Positions 25,514 through 34,151 are shown, counted from the stretch's first letter. The stretch: DNA of 64,000 nucleotides from Ferrovibrio sp041906005 (GCF_041906005.1 NZ_JAYRJY010000001.1:744001-808000); one strand, 5' to 3'. The notes: generated by a model not told the origin, from the sequence alone. Translations and numbers: made by a program.

Positions 25514-26494
25514 TCAGTTGGTTTCCTGGATGCGCTTCACCAGCGCCTGCAGCTTGGCATCGCCGGCAAACTTGGCATAGACCGGCTGCATCGCAGCCTG
25601 GAACGACTTCTTGTCCAGGTCACTGATGATCTTCGAGCCGCCGGCCTCCACCGTCTTGCGCGAAGCTTCCTCGCGTTCATCCCACAGCTTGCGCATATAG
25701 GGCACCGAGTCCTTGGCTGCCTTGCGGATCACGTCCTGCTCGTCCTTCGACAGGCCATCCCAGACCCTCTTGGAAAAGACCAGCAGTTCCGGCGCCATCG
25801 AATGTTCGGTCAGGCTGTACATCTGCGCCACTTCGTAGTGCCGCGAGGAATCGTAGGACGGCCAGTTATTCTCGGCGCCATCCACCACGCCGGTCTTCAG
25901 CGCGGTATAGACCTCGGCATAGGGCAGCGGCGTGGCGTTGGCGCCAAGCGCCTGCATCATCGCCACCCACATGTCGGATTGCTGCACGCGAATCTTCATA
26001 CCCTTCATGTCGGCAACCGACTTGATCGGTTTCTTGGTGGTGTAGAAGCTGCGCGAGCCGCTGTCATAGAAAGCCAGGCCAACAAAGCCCTGCGACTCCA
26101 GCGACTTCAGAATCTCCTCGCCGATCGGGCCATCCAGCACGCGGCGCATGTGATCCTTGGATTTGAAGACGAAGGGCAGCGCCGGCACGATGGTTTCCGG
26201 CACGATGTTGTTGAACGGCGAGATGTTGACGCGCACCATATCGAGCGCCCCGAGCTTGGTCTGCTCGATGGTATCCTTCTCCGAGCCAAGCGAACTCTGG
26301 CCGAACACCTTCACCGAATGCTTGCCGCCGGTGCGTTCCCCGATCAGCTTGCCCATATAGGCCACCGCCTGCACGGTCGGATAATCCATCGGATGGACAT
26401 CCGCCGACCGGAATTCCTTCGCCGTCGCCGCGCCCGAAAGCGCCACCGCGACGGCCGCGCCAAAGAAGGCGCGCAAAGCTGTGCTGGATTTCAT
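25514..26494 (-). CDS. TRAP substrate-binding protein (DctP) of the uronate locus
   Basis: A 326-residue periplasmic receptor. Residues 1-25 form a signal peptide (MKSSTALRAFFGAAVAVALSGAATA), cleaved after ATA. The conserved Arg of the carboxylate-binding pocket is probably in GMKIRVQQSDMWV, and NNWPSYDSSRHYEVAQMYS is typical of the family. The ATG at 26494 follows GGGAGG by about six bases. It is the first gene of the TRAP operon and is divergent from the GntR gene. Confidence 0.9.
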   Translation of the reverse strand: MKSSTALRAFFGAAVAVALSGAATAKEFRSADVHPMDYPTVQAVAYMGKLIGERTGGKHSVKVFGQSSLGSEKDTIEQTKLGALDMVRVNISPFNNIVPETIVPALPFVFKSKDHMRRVLDGPIGEEILKSLESQGFVGLAFYDSGSRSFYTTKKPIKSVADMKGMKIRVQQSDMWVAMMQALGANATPLPYAEVYTALKTGVVDGAENNWPSYDSSRHYEVAQMYSLTEHSMAPELLVFSKRVWDGLSKDEQDVIRKAAKDSVPYMRKLWDEREEASRKTVEAGGSKIISDLDKKSFQAAMQPVYAKFAGDAKLQALVKRIQETN

Positions 26495-26568
26495 GTTTTT
26501 TCCTCCCTTGGTGCGAGGCGCCATGCGGGCCCCGGCCATTGCACGACATGGTTCAGTCGTCGTGTCAT

Positions 26569-26579
26569 CATACAACATG
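26569..26579. promoter_or_regulatory. Candidate GntR operator, TRAP side
   Basis: CATACAACATG at 26569-26579 repeats the core of the site at 26743-26753 with one change. It lies about 75 bp upstream of the dctP start. The left half is degenerate (TCAT instead of TTGT). Confidence 0.45.
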
Positions 26580-26738
26580 GAGCGAAATGCGAGTCAATCC
26601 TCGAAAGATGGGGTGATGACAATTTTCACGGCACAATACAGAAATTCACATTTTATCATTAATATCAATATTTTATGAAAATATCCGGCTTCCTTGGTGC
26701 GATATGGCGCAGGATACAGATGCAAAAGAACCTATCAG

Positions 26739-26753
26739 TTGTCATACAAGATG
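26739..26753. promoter_or_regulatory. Candidate GntR operator, regulator side
   Basis: TTGTCATACAA (26739-26749) is a perfect dyad, TTGT-CAT-ACAA, of the kind bound by FadR-subfamily GntR regulators. The following GATG extends its match to the site at 26569. It lies about 60 bp upstream of the regulator's probable start, which suggests autoregulation. Confidence 0.5.
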
Positions 26754-26772
26754 AAGGATGCTAAAGCTCTCA

Positions 26773-26793
26773 ACAACCGGCGGGACCGGTTGT
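26773..26793. repeat. 8-bp inverted repeat in the GntR leader
   Basis: ACAACCGG (26773-26780), spacer CGGGA, then CCGGTTGT (26786-26793). It ends on the possible GTG at 26792, so it would hide that codon if it formed in RNA, or could be a second operator. Confidence 0.55.
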
Positions 26794-26812
26794 GAATCGA
26801 GGAGACTTCCTG

Positions 26813-27544
26813 GTGACGGCTCTGCGCCGACGCGAAACCCTGACCTCCCAGCTCGTCAGGACCCTGACCGAGCGCATCGCCAAGGGCAGCCTCAAGCCCG
26901 GCGACAAGCTGCCGAGCGAGCAGGAACTGATCGAGGAATTCGGCGTCAGCCGCACGGTGGTGCGCGAGGCGATCTCGAGCCTGCGGGCGGCCGGGCTGGT
27001 CGCCACCCAACAGGGCGTCGGCGCCTTCGTGCAGCCCGCGGCCAGCAACCAGCCCTTCCGCATCGATGAAACCAGCCTCGATCTGATCAAGGAAGTGATT
27101 AATGTGCTGGAACTGCGCATCGGACTGGAGGCCGAAGCCGCCGCCCTGGCCGCGCAACGACGCAAACCCGAACATGTAACGGCGATGCGCAAGGCGCTGG
27201 ACCAGATGGAAGCCGCCATCGAGGCGGCCGAGGATGCCGTCGCGCCCGATCTGGATTTCCATCAGACCATCGCCGAGGCCACTGGCAACAGTCACTTCAC
27301 CCATCTGTTCGGCTATCTGGGCTCGCTGATGATCCCCCGCGCCCGGGTGCAGACATTCCGTTTCTTCGCCGACGATCGCAGCGAATACCTGCGCCGCGTC
27401 AACCGCGAGCATGAAGACATCTACCAGGCGATCCTGCGACAAGACAGCGATGCCGCCCGCTCCGCCATGCGCCTGCACCTGAGCAACAGTCGCGAACGCC
27501 TGCGCAAGGCCATGGAGCAATCAAGCCCGGCCAACAACGCCTGA
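26813..27544 (+). CDS. GntR-family (FadR subfamily) regulator of the uronate locus
   Basis: A 243-residue DNA-binding protein. The N-terminal winged helix-turn-helix has KPGDKLPSEQELIEEFGVSRTVVREAISSL, then a C-terminal FCD ligand domain with a likely metal/ligand set in DLDFHQTIAEATGNSHF and NREHEDIYQAI. FCD-type regulators in uronate loci usually respond to sugar acids. The GTG at 26813 is preferred because AGGAG lies nine bases upstream; a GTG at 26792 would add seven residues. It is divergent from the TRAP genes and precedes kdgD by 31 bp, so it probably controls both. Confidence 0.88.
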   Translation: MTALRRRETLTSQLVRTLTERIAKGSLKPGDKLPSEQELIEEFGVSRTVVREAISSLRAAGLVATQQGVGAFVQPAASNQPFRIDETSLDLIKEVINVLELRIGLEAEAAALAAQRRKPEHVTAMRKALDQMEAAIEAAEDAVAPDLDFHQTIAEATGNSHFTHLFGYLGSLMIPRARVQTFRFFADDRSEYLRRVNREHEDIYQAILRQDSDAARSAMRLHLSNSRERLRKAMEQSSPANNA

Positions 27545-27575
27545 CGATCCGTTTCATTTCAAAGGTGAGATAAGA

Positions 27576-28487
27576 ATGGAACCTTATGCTCTGAAGGAGG
27601 CCATCTCCAGCGGCCTGCTGTCTTTCCCGGTGACCGATTTCGATGCCGCCGGTAATTTCGAGCCGAACAGCTATCGCCGCCGGCTGGAATGGCTGATGCC
27701 CTATGGCGCCACGGCCCTGTTCGCCGCCGGCGGCACCGGCGAATTCTTTTCGCTGGCGCCCGGTGAATACAGCGACGTGATCCGCACGGCCGTAGAGACC
27801 TGCAAGGGCAAGGTGCCGATCCTGGCCGGCACCGGCTATGGCACCCGGCAGGCCATTGCCTATGCCCAGGAAGCCGAACGCCTGGGTGCCGCCGGCCTGC
27901 TGATCCTGCCACATTACCTGGTGGAGGCCGACCAGGAAGGCATCAGCCGGCATATCGCCGCCATTTGCAAATCGGTGAAAATCGGCGCCATCGTCTACAA
28001 TCGCGGCGTCTGCCGGCTGGGGCCTGACATGTTGGCCCGGCTGGCCGAGCAATGCCCGAATCTGATCGGCTTCAAGGATGGCATCGGCGATCTGGAACTG
28101 ATGGTGGCGATCCGCCGCAAGCTGGGCGACCGTTTCGCCTATCTGGGCGGCCTGCCGACGGCGGAATTCTTCGCCGCTCCCTACAAGGCGATGGGTGTGC
28201 CGGTTTATTCCTCGGCCGTGTTCAATTTCATTCCGAAAACCGCGATGGATTTCTATCGCGCCATTGCCCGGGACGACAGCGCCGCGGCAACGCGGATCCT
28301 GGACGATTTCTTCATGCCTTACGCTCTGATCCGCAACCGCCGGCCAGGTTACGCCGTCAGCATCATCAAGGCGGGTGCCCGCCTGGTCGGCTATGATGCC
28401 GGTCCGGTACGCACGCCACTGGTGGATTGCAGCGAGGAAGAACATGCCATGCTGAAGGCGCTGATCGATAAACTCGGGCCGCAATAA
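27576..28487 (+). CDS. kdgD: 5-dehydro-4-deoxyglucarate dehydratase
   Basis: Converts 5-dehydro-4-deoxy-D-glucarate to 2-oxoglutarate semialdehyde, water and CO2. The 303-residue product is a DHDPS/NAL-type TIM barrel. The Schiff-base Lys is K167 in GFKDGIGDLELM and the conserved Tyr is Y141 in IVYNRG; LFAAGGTGEFFSLAPGEY near residue 48 matches KdgD rather than dihydrodipicolinate synthase. It is the first enzyme gene after the GntR regulator and is followed by udh after 10 bp. Confidence 0.9.
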   Translation: MEPYALKEAISSGLLSFPVTDFDAAGNFEPNSYRRRLEWLMPYGATALFAAGGTGEFFSLAPGEYSDVIRTAVETCKGKVPILAGTGYGTRQAIAYAQEAERLGAAGLLILPHYLVEADQEGISRHIAAICKSVKIGAIVYNRGVCRLGPDMLARLAEQCPNLIGFKDGIGDLELMVAIRRKLGDRFAYLGGLPTAEFFAAPYKAMGVPVYSSAVFNFIPKTAMDFYRAIARDDSAAATRILDDFFMPYALIRNRRPGYAVSIIKAGARLVGYDAGPVRTPLVDCSEEEHAMLKALIDKLGPQ

Positions 28488-28497
28488 GGAGACCGGC

Positions 28498-29319
28498 ATG
28501 AAACGCGTTCTGCTGACCGGAGCAAGCGGCGGCGTCGGCACGCGGCTGCGCCAATTGCTCAAGCCGATCTATCCCGAATTGGTCCTGAGCGATATCAAGG
28601 CGCCGGCAGACCTGCGCCCGGATGAAACCTTCATCCCAGCCGATCTGGCCGATATGGCTGCCGTGGAGAAGATCTGCTCGGGTATCGAGGGGATCGTGCA
28701 TCTGGGTGGCTTCTCCGTGGAAGGCCCGTGGGAAACCATCCTGAACGCCAACATCATCGGCACCTACAACCTGTTTGAGGCGGCCCATCGCAAAGGCGTG
28801 AAACGCGTGGTTTTCGCCTCGTCCAACCATGTCATGGGCTTCCATCCGCGCAGCCGCAAGATCGGCATCGAGGCCGTGCCCAAACCCGACACCCGCTATG
28901 GCCTGAGCAAGCTGTTCGGCGAAGGCGTCGGCGCGCTCTATGCCCACAAGCACGGCATGGGCGTGCTGAGCATCCGCATCGGCAATTTCGGCGACAAGCC
29001 GATCGACGAGCGGCGGCTGGCGATCTGGCTGAAGCCCGACGATCTGGTGCAACTGGTCCGCATCGGCCTGGAAAAGCCCGATCTGATCTATGAAGTGGTT
29101 TACGGCATGTCCGACAACAAGCGGGCCTGGTGGGACAATGCCAACGCCCTGCGGCTGGGTTATCGTCCGGCAGGCCAGTCGGAGGATTTCGCGGCAGAAG
29201 CACTGGACGCACAGAAGACCCTGCCGAAAGACCCCATCGGCGATCATTTCCAGGGCGGCAGCCCCTTCTGCAGCCAGGAATTCGATGGCGATTTCGAGGC
29301 CCTGAAAAAACGGCTGTAA
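28498..29319 (+). CDS. udh: NAD-dependent uronate dehydrogenase
   Basis: Oxidises D-galacturonate or D-glucuronate at C1 to the aldarolactone with NAD. The 273-residue extended-SDR fold has LLTGASGGVGTRLRQLL for NAD and the active-site Y134-x3-K138 in RYGLSKLFGE. FASSNHVMGFH and NFGDKPIDERRLAIWL are typical of the Agrobacterium enzyme as I recall it. It lies 10 bp after kdgD and 2 bp before the cycloisomerase gene, in one operon. Confidence 0.92.
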   Translation: MKRVLLTGASGGVGTRLRQLLKPIYPELVLSDIKAPADLRPDETFIPADLADMAAVEKICSGIEGIVHLGGFSVEGPWETILNANIIGTYNLFEAAHRKGVKRVVFASSNHVMGFHPRSRKIGIEAVPKPDTRYGLSKLFGEGVGALYAHKHGMGVLSIRIGNFGDKPIDERRLAIWLKPDDLVQLVRIGLEKPDLIYEVVYGMSDNKRAWWDNANALRLGYRPAGQSEDFAAEALDAQKTLPKDPIGDHFQGGSPFCSQEFDGDFEALKKRL

Positions 29320-29321
29320 GG

Positions 29322-30407
29322 ATGCGGATCAAAAGCATTGATACCGTCACGCTGAAAATACCCTTCGGCGATCTTTATGATGGCCCGCGGGCCAAGCGCC
29401 GCGGCTGGACCGAATTCGATACCCTGCTGCTGCGGATCGAGACCGAAGACGGCCTGGTCGGCTGGGGCGAGGCTTTCGCCTATAGCTGCGCCTCGGCCGT
29501 GCGCGCCGCGGTGCATGACATGATTGCGCCGCTGGCCATCGGTCGCGAAACGAGCGATATCCCGGCGCTCAACCGCGACCTGCAGAAGGAACTGCATATC
29601 TGGGGACGCTACGGCATCACCATTTTCGCGCTGTCTGGCCTGGATATCGCTTTGTGGGACATCGCCGGCAAGCGTGCAGGCAAGAGCCTGTCCGCGCTGC
29701 TCGGCCGCCGGCGCGGCCATGTGCCGGCCTATGCCAGCCTGGTGCGGTATGGCGGCGCGGAACCGATCGCGACGATGACGCAAAAAGCCGTGGCGGAGGG
29801 CTATGGCGACGTCAAGCTGCACGAGGTCACCTATCAGGCTATCGCCGCCGCACGCGCCGCCGTCGGCCCGCATATCCGCATCACCACGGATGTCAATTGC
29901 GGCTGGAGCCTGGCGGAAGCCGAAGAATTGTTGCCGAAGATGAGGGACCTCGACCTGTTCTGGGTCGAGGAACCGATCTTTCCGCCCGAGGATTACGAAA
30001 CGCTGGCCGCCTTGCGCCGCCGCTTTGGCGTGCCGCTTTCGGCTGGCGAGAACGCCTGTACGGCGACGGAATTCCGCCGCCTGATCGCGGCGCTGGACTA
30101 CCCGCAGCCCAGCGTGATCAAGGTGGGCGGCGTAAGCGAATTCCTGGCCGTGGCCAGACTGGCGGGCGTAGCCGAGAAAACCCTGATGCCGCATTCACCC
30201 TATTTCGGCCCGGGATACTGGGCCACCCTGCAGTTGGCGGCCCATCTCGAGCATGTCGGCCTGTTCGAATTCCTCTATGTCCGGCCCGAGGCCTTCAGCG
30301 GGCATGACATACCGCTGCCGCAACAGGGCCACATCGCCATCCCCGACATGCCTGGTATCGGCTTCGTGCCAGACGAAGACGTGCTGAGACGTTACCGTGT
30401 TGCCTGA
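29322..30407 (+). CDS. gci: Enolase-superfamily aldarolactone cycloisomerase/dehydratase
   Basis: A 361-residue member of the mandelate racemase group of the enolase superfamily. Mg ligands are D190 (TDVNCGW), E216 (WVEEPI) and E243 (SAGENA); K165-x-H167 stands where the KxK bases usually are. In Agrobacterium a gene in the same position encodes galactarolactone cycloisomerase, which opens the lactone to 5-keto-4-deoxyglucarate, the substrate of KdgD. The match to that enzyme is inferred from context and motif, so the symbol is provisional. The ATG at 29322 follows AAGG and lies 2 bp after udh. Confidence 0.82.
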   Translation: MRIKSIDTVTLKIPFGDLYDGPRAKRRGWTEFDTLLLRIETEDGLVGWGEAFAYSCASAVRAAVHDMIAPLAIGRETSDIPALNRDLQKELHIWGRYGITIFALSGLDIALWDIAGKRAGKSLSALLGRRRGHVPAYASLVRYGGAEPIATMTQKAVAEGYGDVKLHEVTYQAIAAARAAVGPHIRITTDVNCGWSLAEAEELLPKMRDLDLFWVEEPIFPPEDYETLAALRRRFGVPLSAGENACTATEFRRLIAALDYPQPSVIKVGGVSEFLAVARLAGVAEKTLMPHSPYFGPGYWATLQLAAHLEHVGLFEFLYVRPEAFSGHDIPLPQQGHIAIPDMPGIGFVPDEDVLRRYRVA

Positions 30408-30421
30408 CCGCTGGAGCCATC

Positions 30422-31270
30422 ATGAGCTACACCCGCATCCTCACCGGCCCGAAGCCTGAACTGCAGATGCCCAAGGGTGCCTGCGACACCCATATCCATT
30501 TCTATGACAGCCGCTATGCCGCCCTGCCCGGCACGCCGACGCCGCCGGATGCCTCGGTGGGCGATTACCGCCAGGTGATGGCCTGGCTGGGGATCGAGCG
30601 GGTCGTGGTGGTGCAGCCCAACGCCTATGGCGACGACAATCGCCTGACCATCGCCGCCACGGCCGAGCTGGGCTCCATTGCCCGTGCCGTTGTCGTGGTG
30701 AAACCCGGTGTGGCGGATGCCGAACTGGAGCGCCTGACCAAAGCCGGCGCACGTGGCCTGCGTATCATGGCGCTGCTGGGCGGCACGCTGGGGCTGGATG
30801 TGGCAGAGGAAATGGCTGCCCGCGTCGCGGCTCATGGCTGGCATCTGCTGCTGCAGCTCGATGGCCGCGACCTGCCCCAGCACGAGGCGATGATCCGCCG
30901 CCTGCCCTGCAAGGTTGTGATCGACCATATCGGCAAATTCCTCGAACCGGTGCCGGTGGAGCATCCGTCTTTTCAATGCCTGCAGCGACTGGTGGATAGC
31001 GGCAATGTCTGGGTCAAGCTGGCAGCGGCTTACGAGACATCGAAAACCGGCAAGCCGAAATACGAGGATGTCGGCGCTCTGGCGAAAGCATTGGTGAAGC
31101 AGGCGCCAGAGCGCATGATCTGGGCCAGCAACTTCCCGCATGCCCAGGCGCATAAATTCGGTTATCCGGACGAAGCCGCCCTGCTCGACCTGATGCTGGA
31201 CTGGGCACCGAATGAGGCCGACCGGAAAAAGATCTTCACCGACAACCCGGCGGAATTGTACGGCTTTTGA
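30422..31270 (+). CDS. gli: Amidohydrolase-superfamily lactone isomerase (galactarolactone isomerase-like)
   Basis: A 282-residue TIM-barrel amidohydrolase. DTHIHFYD at residues 22-29 supplies the first metal His pair, and VIDHIGKF and WASNFPHAQ lie further along the barrel. In Agrobacterium the neighbour of gci and udh is a galactaro-lactone isomerase of this superfamily, which moves the lactone between ring sizes before Gci acts. I assign that role by context. It begins 14 bp after the cycloisomerase gene and ends the operon. The symbol is provisional. Confidence 0.78.
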   Translation: MSYTRILTGPKPELQMPKGACDTHIHFYDSRYAALPGTPTPPDASVGDYRQVMAWLGIERVVVVQPNAYGDDNRLTIAATAELGSIARAVVVVKPGVADAELERLTKAGARGLRIMALLGGTLGLDVAEEMAARVAAHGWHLLLQLDGRDLPQHEAMIRRLPCKVVIDHIGKFLEPVPVEHPSFQCLQRLVDSGNVWVKLAAAYETSKTGKPKYEDVGALAKALVKQAPERMIWASNFPHAQAHKFGYPDEAALLDLMLDWAPNEADRKKIFTDNPAELYGF

Positions 31271-31289
31271 GAGTAATCGCTTATTTCGC

Positions 31290-31318
31290 TTGACCTTGGG
31301 CAATATAGGGCCCATATA
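31290..31318 (+). promoter_or_regulatory. Candidate sigma-70 promoter of the helicase gene
   Basis: TTGACC (31290-31295), 17 bases, then CATATA (31313-31318). It would give a leader of about 190 nucleotides before the TTG start at 31516. Long leaders are common for DEAD-box helicases that respond to cold. Confidence 0.5.
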
Positions 31319-31515
31319 CCGCCTGCCGTTTCGACGGCTTCGCGTCGTGGCCGCGTGAGCGAAGAGCATTTCAGGCTCTTTCGTCCTGCCCGACGCCTCG
31401 CACTCCCATTCACGACCCAGGTCACGCGGGGACGTTTTACCGGACCCGCGTCCGATCGCTGCGCTGCAGGCAAGCCGCCTGGCGCCGTCGTGCGCTTACA
31501 CTTAAGGATTCCATT

Positions 31516-32886
31516 TTGACCAGCTTTACCGAACTCGGCCTCGACCAGGCCCTGCTCAATGCCCTGATCGCGGGCAAATACACCCAGCCGACGCCGATCC
31601 AGGCCCAGGCCATTCCTCCGGTTCTGGCCGGCCGCGACCTGCTGGGCATTGCCCAGACCGGCACCGGCAAGACCGCCGCCTTCGCCCTGCCGATCCTGCA
31701 TCGCCTGGCCGCCAATAACCGCCGCCCGGCACCGAAGACCTGCCGCGCTCTGGTGTTGAGCCCCACGCGCGAACTGGCTTCGCAGATCGCCGACAAATTC
31801 CGCGCCTATGGCCGCGAGATGAAACTCTCGGTCACCGTCGTATTCGGTGGCGTGGGCATGAACCCGCAGGTGCAGGCCTTGGCGCGTGGCGTCGATGTGC
31901 TCGTCGCCACCCCGGGCCGCCTGATCGACCACATGCAGCAGGGCACCCTTCGGCTTGACGCCGTCGAGACCGTCGTGCTGGACGAAGCCGACCAGATGCT
32001 CGACCTGGGCTTCGTGCATGCCATCAAGCGCATCTCGCAGGCCCTGCCCAAGCAGCGCCAGAGCCTGTTCTTCTCGGCCACCATGCCGCAGAACATCGCC
32101 CAGCTTGCCGCCGGCTTCCTGAAAGACCCCGTGCGCGTCGAGGTGACGCCGGCCGCCACCACGGTCGAGCGCATCGACCAGCAGGTGATTTTCGTCGAGG
32201 CCGAGCGCAAGCGCGCCCTGCTCGCCGAGATCATGACCGACGCCAGCATCACGCGCGCGCTGGTGTTCACCCGCACCAAGCATGGCGCCGACCGCGTCGC
32301 CCGCCATCTGACCAGCGGTGGCGTGCCGGCCAGCGCCATCCACGGCAACAAGTCGCAGAGCCAGCGCGAGCGCGCCCTGGCCGATTTCAAGGCCGGCCGC
32401 GTCCGTGTGCTTGTCGCCACCGACATCGCCGCCCGCGGCATCGATGTCACCGGCGTCAGCCATGTGGTGAATTTCGAGCTGCCTAATGTGCCGGAAAGCT
32501 ACGTCCACCGCATCGGCCGCACCGCGCGTGCCGGCAAGGACGGCATGGCAATCTCGCTCTGCGCCCAGGATGAACGCGCTTATCTGCGCGACATCGAAAA
32601 AGTGACGCGCCAGCGCATCCCCTTCACGGATCGGCGCGGCGACGCCAAGCTGGCGGCCGCCACCGCCGCCGAGCCGAAAGGCGAGGCACGGCCGCACCAG
32701 CAGCAACGCCCGCATGGCCACAATCATGCCGGCGGCCGCAAGGATAGCCAGCGCAACGACGGCCATCGCGGCCGCAGCGATCAGGGCCAGCCGCAGCAGA
32801 ACCGCAAGCCGGGCGGCAAGCGTTTCGGCCGGCCGCAGCAGCAGGGCGGTGGCCAGAATCGCGGCCAGCGCCAGGCTTCGCACTAA
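31516..32886 (+). CDS. DEAD-box RNA helicase, RhlE-like
   Basis: ATP-dependent RNA helicase of 456 residues. Motifs in order: Q motif FTELGLDQALLNALIAGKYTQPTPIQ (N-terminus), AQTGTGKT, PTRELA, DEAD in VVLDEADQML, SAT, then the second RecA domain with ARGIDV and HRIGRTAR. The last 80 residues are a basic Gln/Gly/Arg/His-rich tail that probably contacts RNA. It fits the RhlE group used in ribosome assembly or RNA decay. The start is TTG at 31516 with AGGA seven bases upstream; no ATG is available before the Q motif. Confidence 0.9.
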   Translation: MTSFTELGLDQALLNALIAGKYTQPTPIQAQAIPPVLAGRDLLGIAQTGTGKTAAFALPILHRLAANNRRPAPKTCRALVLSPTRELASQIADKFRAYGREMKLSVTVVFGGVGMNPQVQALARGVDVLVATPGRLIDHMQQGTLRLDAVETVVLDEADQMLDLGFVHAIKRISQALPKQRQSLFFSATMPQNIAQLAAGFLKDPVRVEVTPAATTVERIDQQVIFVEAERKRALLAEIMTDASITRALVFTRTKHGADRVARHLTSGGVPASAIHGNKSQSQRERALADFKAGRVRVLVATDIAARGIDVTGVSHVVNFELPNVPESYVHRIGRTARAGKDGMAISLCAQDERAYLRDIEKVTRQRIPFTDRRGDAKLAAATAAEPKGEARPHQQQRPHGHNHAGGRKDSQRNDGHRGRSDQGQPQQNRKPGGKRFGRPQQQGGGQNRGQRQASH

Positions 32887-32904
32887 TCGTTCCCGAACCC
32901 CGGG

Positions 32905-32936
32905 AAAAAGCGGCGCCGAAAGGCGCCGCTTTTTTA
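32905..32936 (+). terminator. Intrinsic terminator after the helicase gene
   Basis: GCGGCGCC (32910-32917), loop GAAA, GGCGCCGC (32922-32929) and a run of six T. Five A precede the stem, so the same hairpin can also end transcripts from the pca operon on the minus strand. Confidence 0.9.
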
Positions 32937-32939
32937 TTG

Positions 32940-33338
32940 TCAGAATTTATGGCCGTCCTTTTCCATCTGGGCAAAGACTTCCTCGGCCCAGTGGGTGGCG
33001 CTGTTGCCGGCCGGAACGCCGCAATAGACGGCTGCCTGCTTGATCACCGCGCGGATATCGTTTTTGGTCAGGCCGTTGTTGAAAGCGGCCTTCACATGCA
33101 GCTTGAACTCGTCGACGCGATTGAGCGCGATCATCGTCGACAGCACCATGCAACTGCGCGTCTTGCGATCCAGGGTGGGATCGGTCCAGATCTCGCCCCA
33201 GGCATAGCGGGTGATGAAATTCTGGAAATCGCCGTTGAAGTCGTTGATCTTGGTCAGCGAGCGATCGACATGCGCATCGCCCAGCACGGCGCGCCGGACG
33301 GTCATCCCGGCGCCATAGCGGTCCTTGTCATCCATCAC
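32940..33338 (-). CDS. pcaC: 4-carboxymuconolactone decarboxylase
   Basis: Decarboxylates 4-carboxymuconolactone to 3-oxoadipate enol-lactone. The 132-residue CMD-family helical protein has RRAVLGDAHVDRSL at the start, EIWTDPTLDRKTRSCMVLSTMIAL, and LTKNDIRAVIKQAAVYCGVPAG near residue 100. Length matches PcaC. Last gene of the pca operon, 13 bp after pcaD. The next codon is also Met, so the start is 33338 or 33335. Confidence 0.93.
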   Translation of the reverse strand: MMDDKDRYGAGMTVRRAVLGDAHVDRSLTKINDFNGDFQNFITRYAWGEIWTDPTLDRKTRSCMVLSTMIALNRVDEFKLHVKAAFNNGLTKNDIRAVIKQAAVYCGVPAGNSATHWAEEVFAQMEKDGHKF

Positions 33339-33351
33339 GATATCCTTTCAG

Positions 33352-34134
33352 TCAGCCGGCCAGGAAACCGGTGAGCAGCTGGGTGAATTCCTCGGCCCGC
33401 TCGACATTGGAAAGATGGGCAGCCGGCAATTCGGCATAGCGGGCGCCGGGAATGGCATCGGCGACGAAACGGCCATCCTGCGCCGGAGTGGCGAGGTCGT
33501 GTGTGCCGGCGATCACCAGCACGGGCAGGCGAATGGCAGCAATGCCATCGCGCTGATCCATGTCGCGAACGGCGGCGCAGGCGGCGCAATACCCTTCCGG
33601 CGCCGTGGTCAGCAGCATATCCGAAATAACCTTCACGGATGACGGGTGCAGCTTGACGAAATCCTCGGTGAACCAGCGCTGTATCACGCCATTCAGAATC
33701 GCCGCCATGCCGCCCTTCTCCACCGCAGCGATGCGGGTGTTCCAAACCTCCGGCGTGCCGATCTTTGCGGCCGTGTTGCACAACACGAGACGGCTGAAGC
33801 GCTGTGGCGCATGGATGCCGAGCCACATGCCGGTCATGCCGCCCATCGACAGGCCGCAGAACATCGCGCGGTCGATGCCCAGCCCGTCCATCAGGGTCAG
33901 GACATCGCGGCCGAGCCGGTCGACCTGATAGGGTTTCGGCGGCAGGCCGGACTGGCCATGGCCGCGGGTATCGTAACGCAGCACCCGATATCGTTCCGCC
34001 AGCGCCGGCATCTGCGGCTCCCACATGCCGAGATCGGTGCCCAGCGAGTTGGACAGCACGAGAACCGGCGCATTGTCCGGACCGTCCAGCCGGTAATGCA
34101 GTTCGACGCCATCGTCGCAGGCGATAAACGGCAT
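33352..34134 (-). CDS. pcaD: 3-oxoadipate enol-lactonase
   Basis: Hydrolyses 3-oxoadipate enol-lactone to 3-oxoadipate. A 260-residue alpha/beta hydrolase with the nucleophile in FCGLSMGGMTGMW (about residue 97) and the catalytic His near the C-terminus in LPAAHLSNVERAEEF. YDTRGHGQSG is the usual strand-4 block. It lies between pcaB (17 bp) and pcaC (13 bp) in the same operon. Confidence 0.93.
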   Translation of the reverse strand: MPFIACDDGVELHYRLDGPDNAPVLVLSNSLGTDLGMWEPQMPALAERYRVLRYDTRGHGQSGLPPKPYQVDRLGRDVLTLMDGLGIDRAMFCGLSMGGMTGMWLGIHAPQRFSRLVLCNTAAKIGTPEVWNTRIAAVEKGGMAAILNGVIQRWFTEDFVKLHPSSVKVISDMLLTTAPEGYCAACAAVRDMDQRDGIAAIRLPVLVIAGTHDLATPAQDGRFVADAIPGARYAELPAAHLSNVERAEEFTQLLTGFLAG

Positions 34135-34151
34135 GAAGCCTCCTGTGTATA

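Larger units (their letters stand above)
26495..26812. promoter_or_regulatory. Divergent control region between the TRAP operon and the GntR gene
   Basis: A 318-bp gene-free stretch with an AT-rich centre (26630-26685) unlike the rest of the window. It contains the two CATACAA(C/G)ATG sites and the 8-bp palindrome listed separately. It should hold promoters for both directions. Confidence 0.6.

Noticed and set aside
31162..32883. 573-codon minus-strand frame
   Set aside because: Antisense of the helicase gene and of the operon end; no family features.
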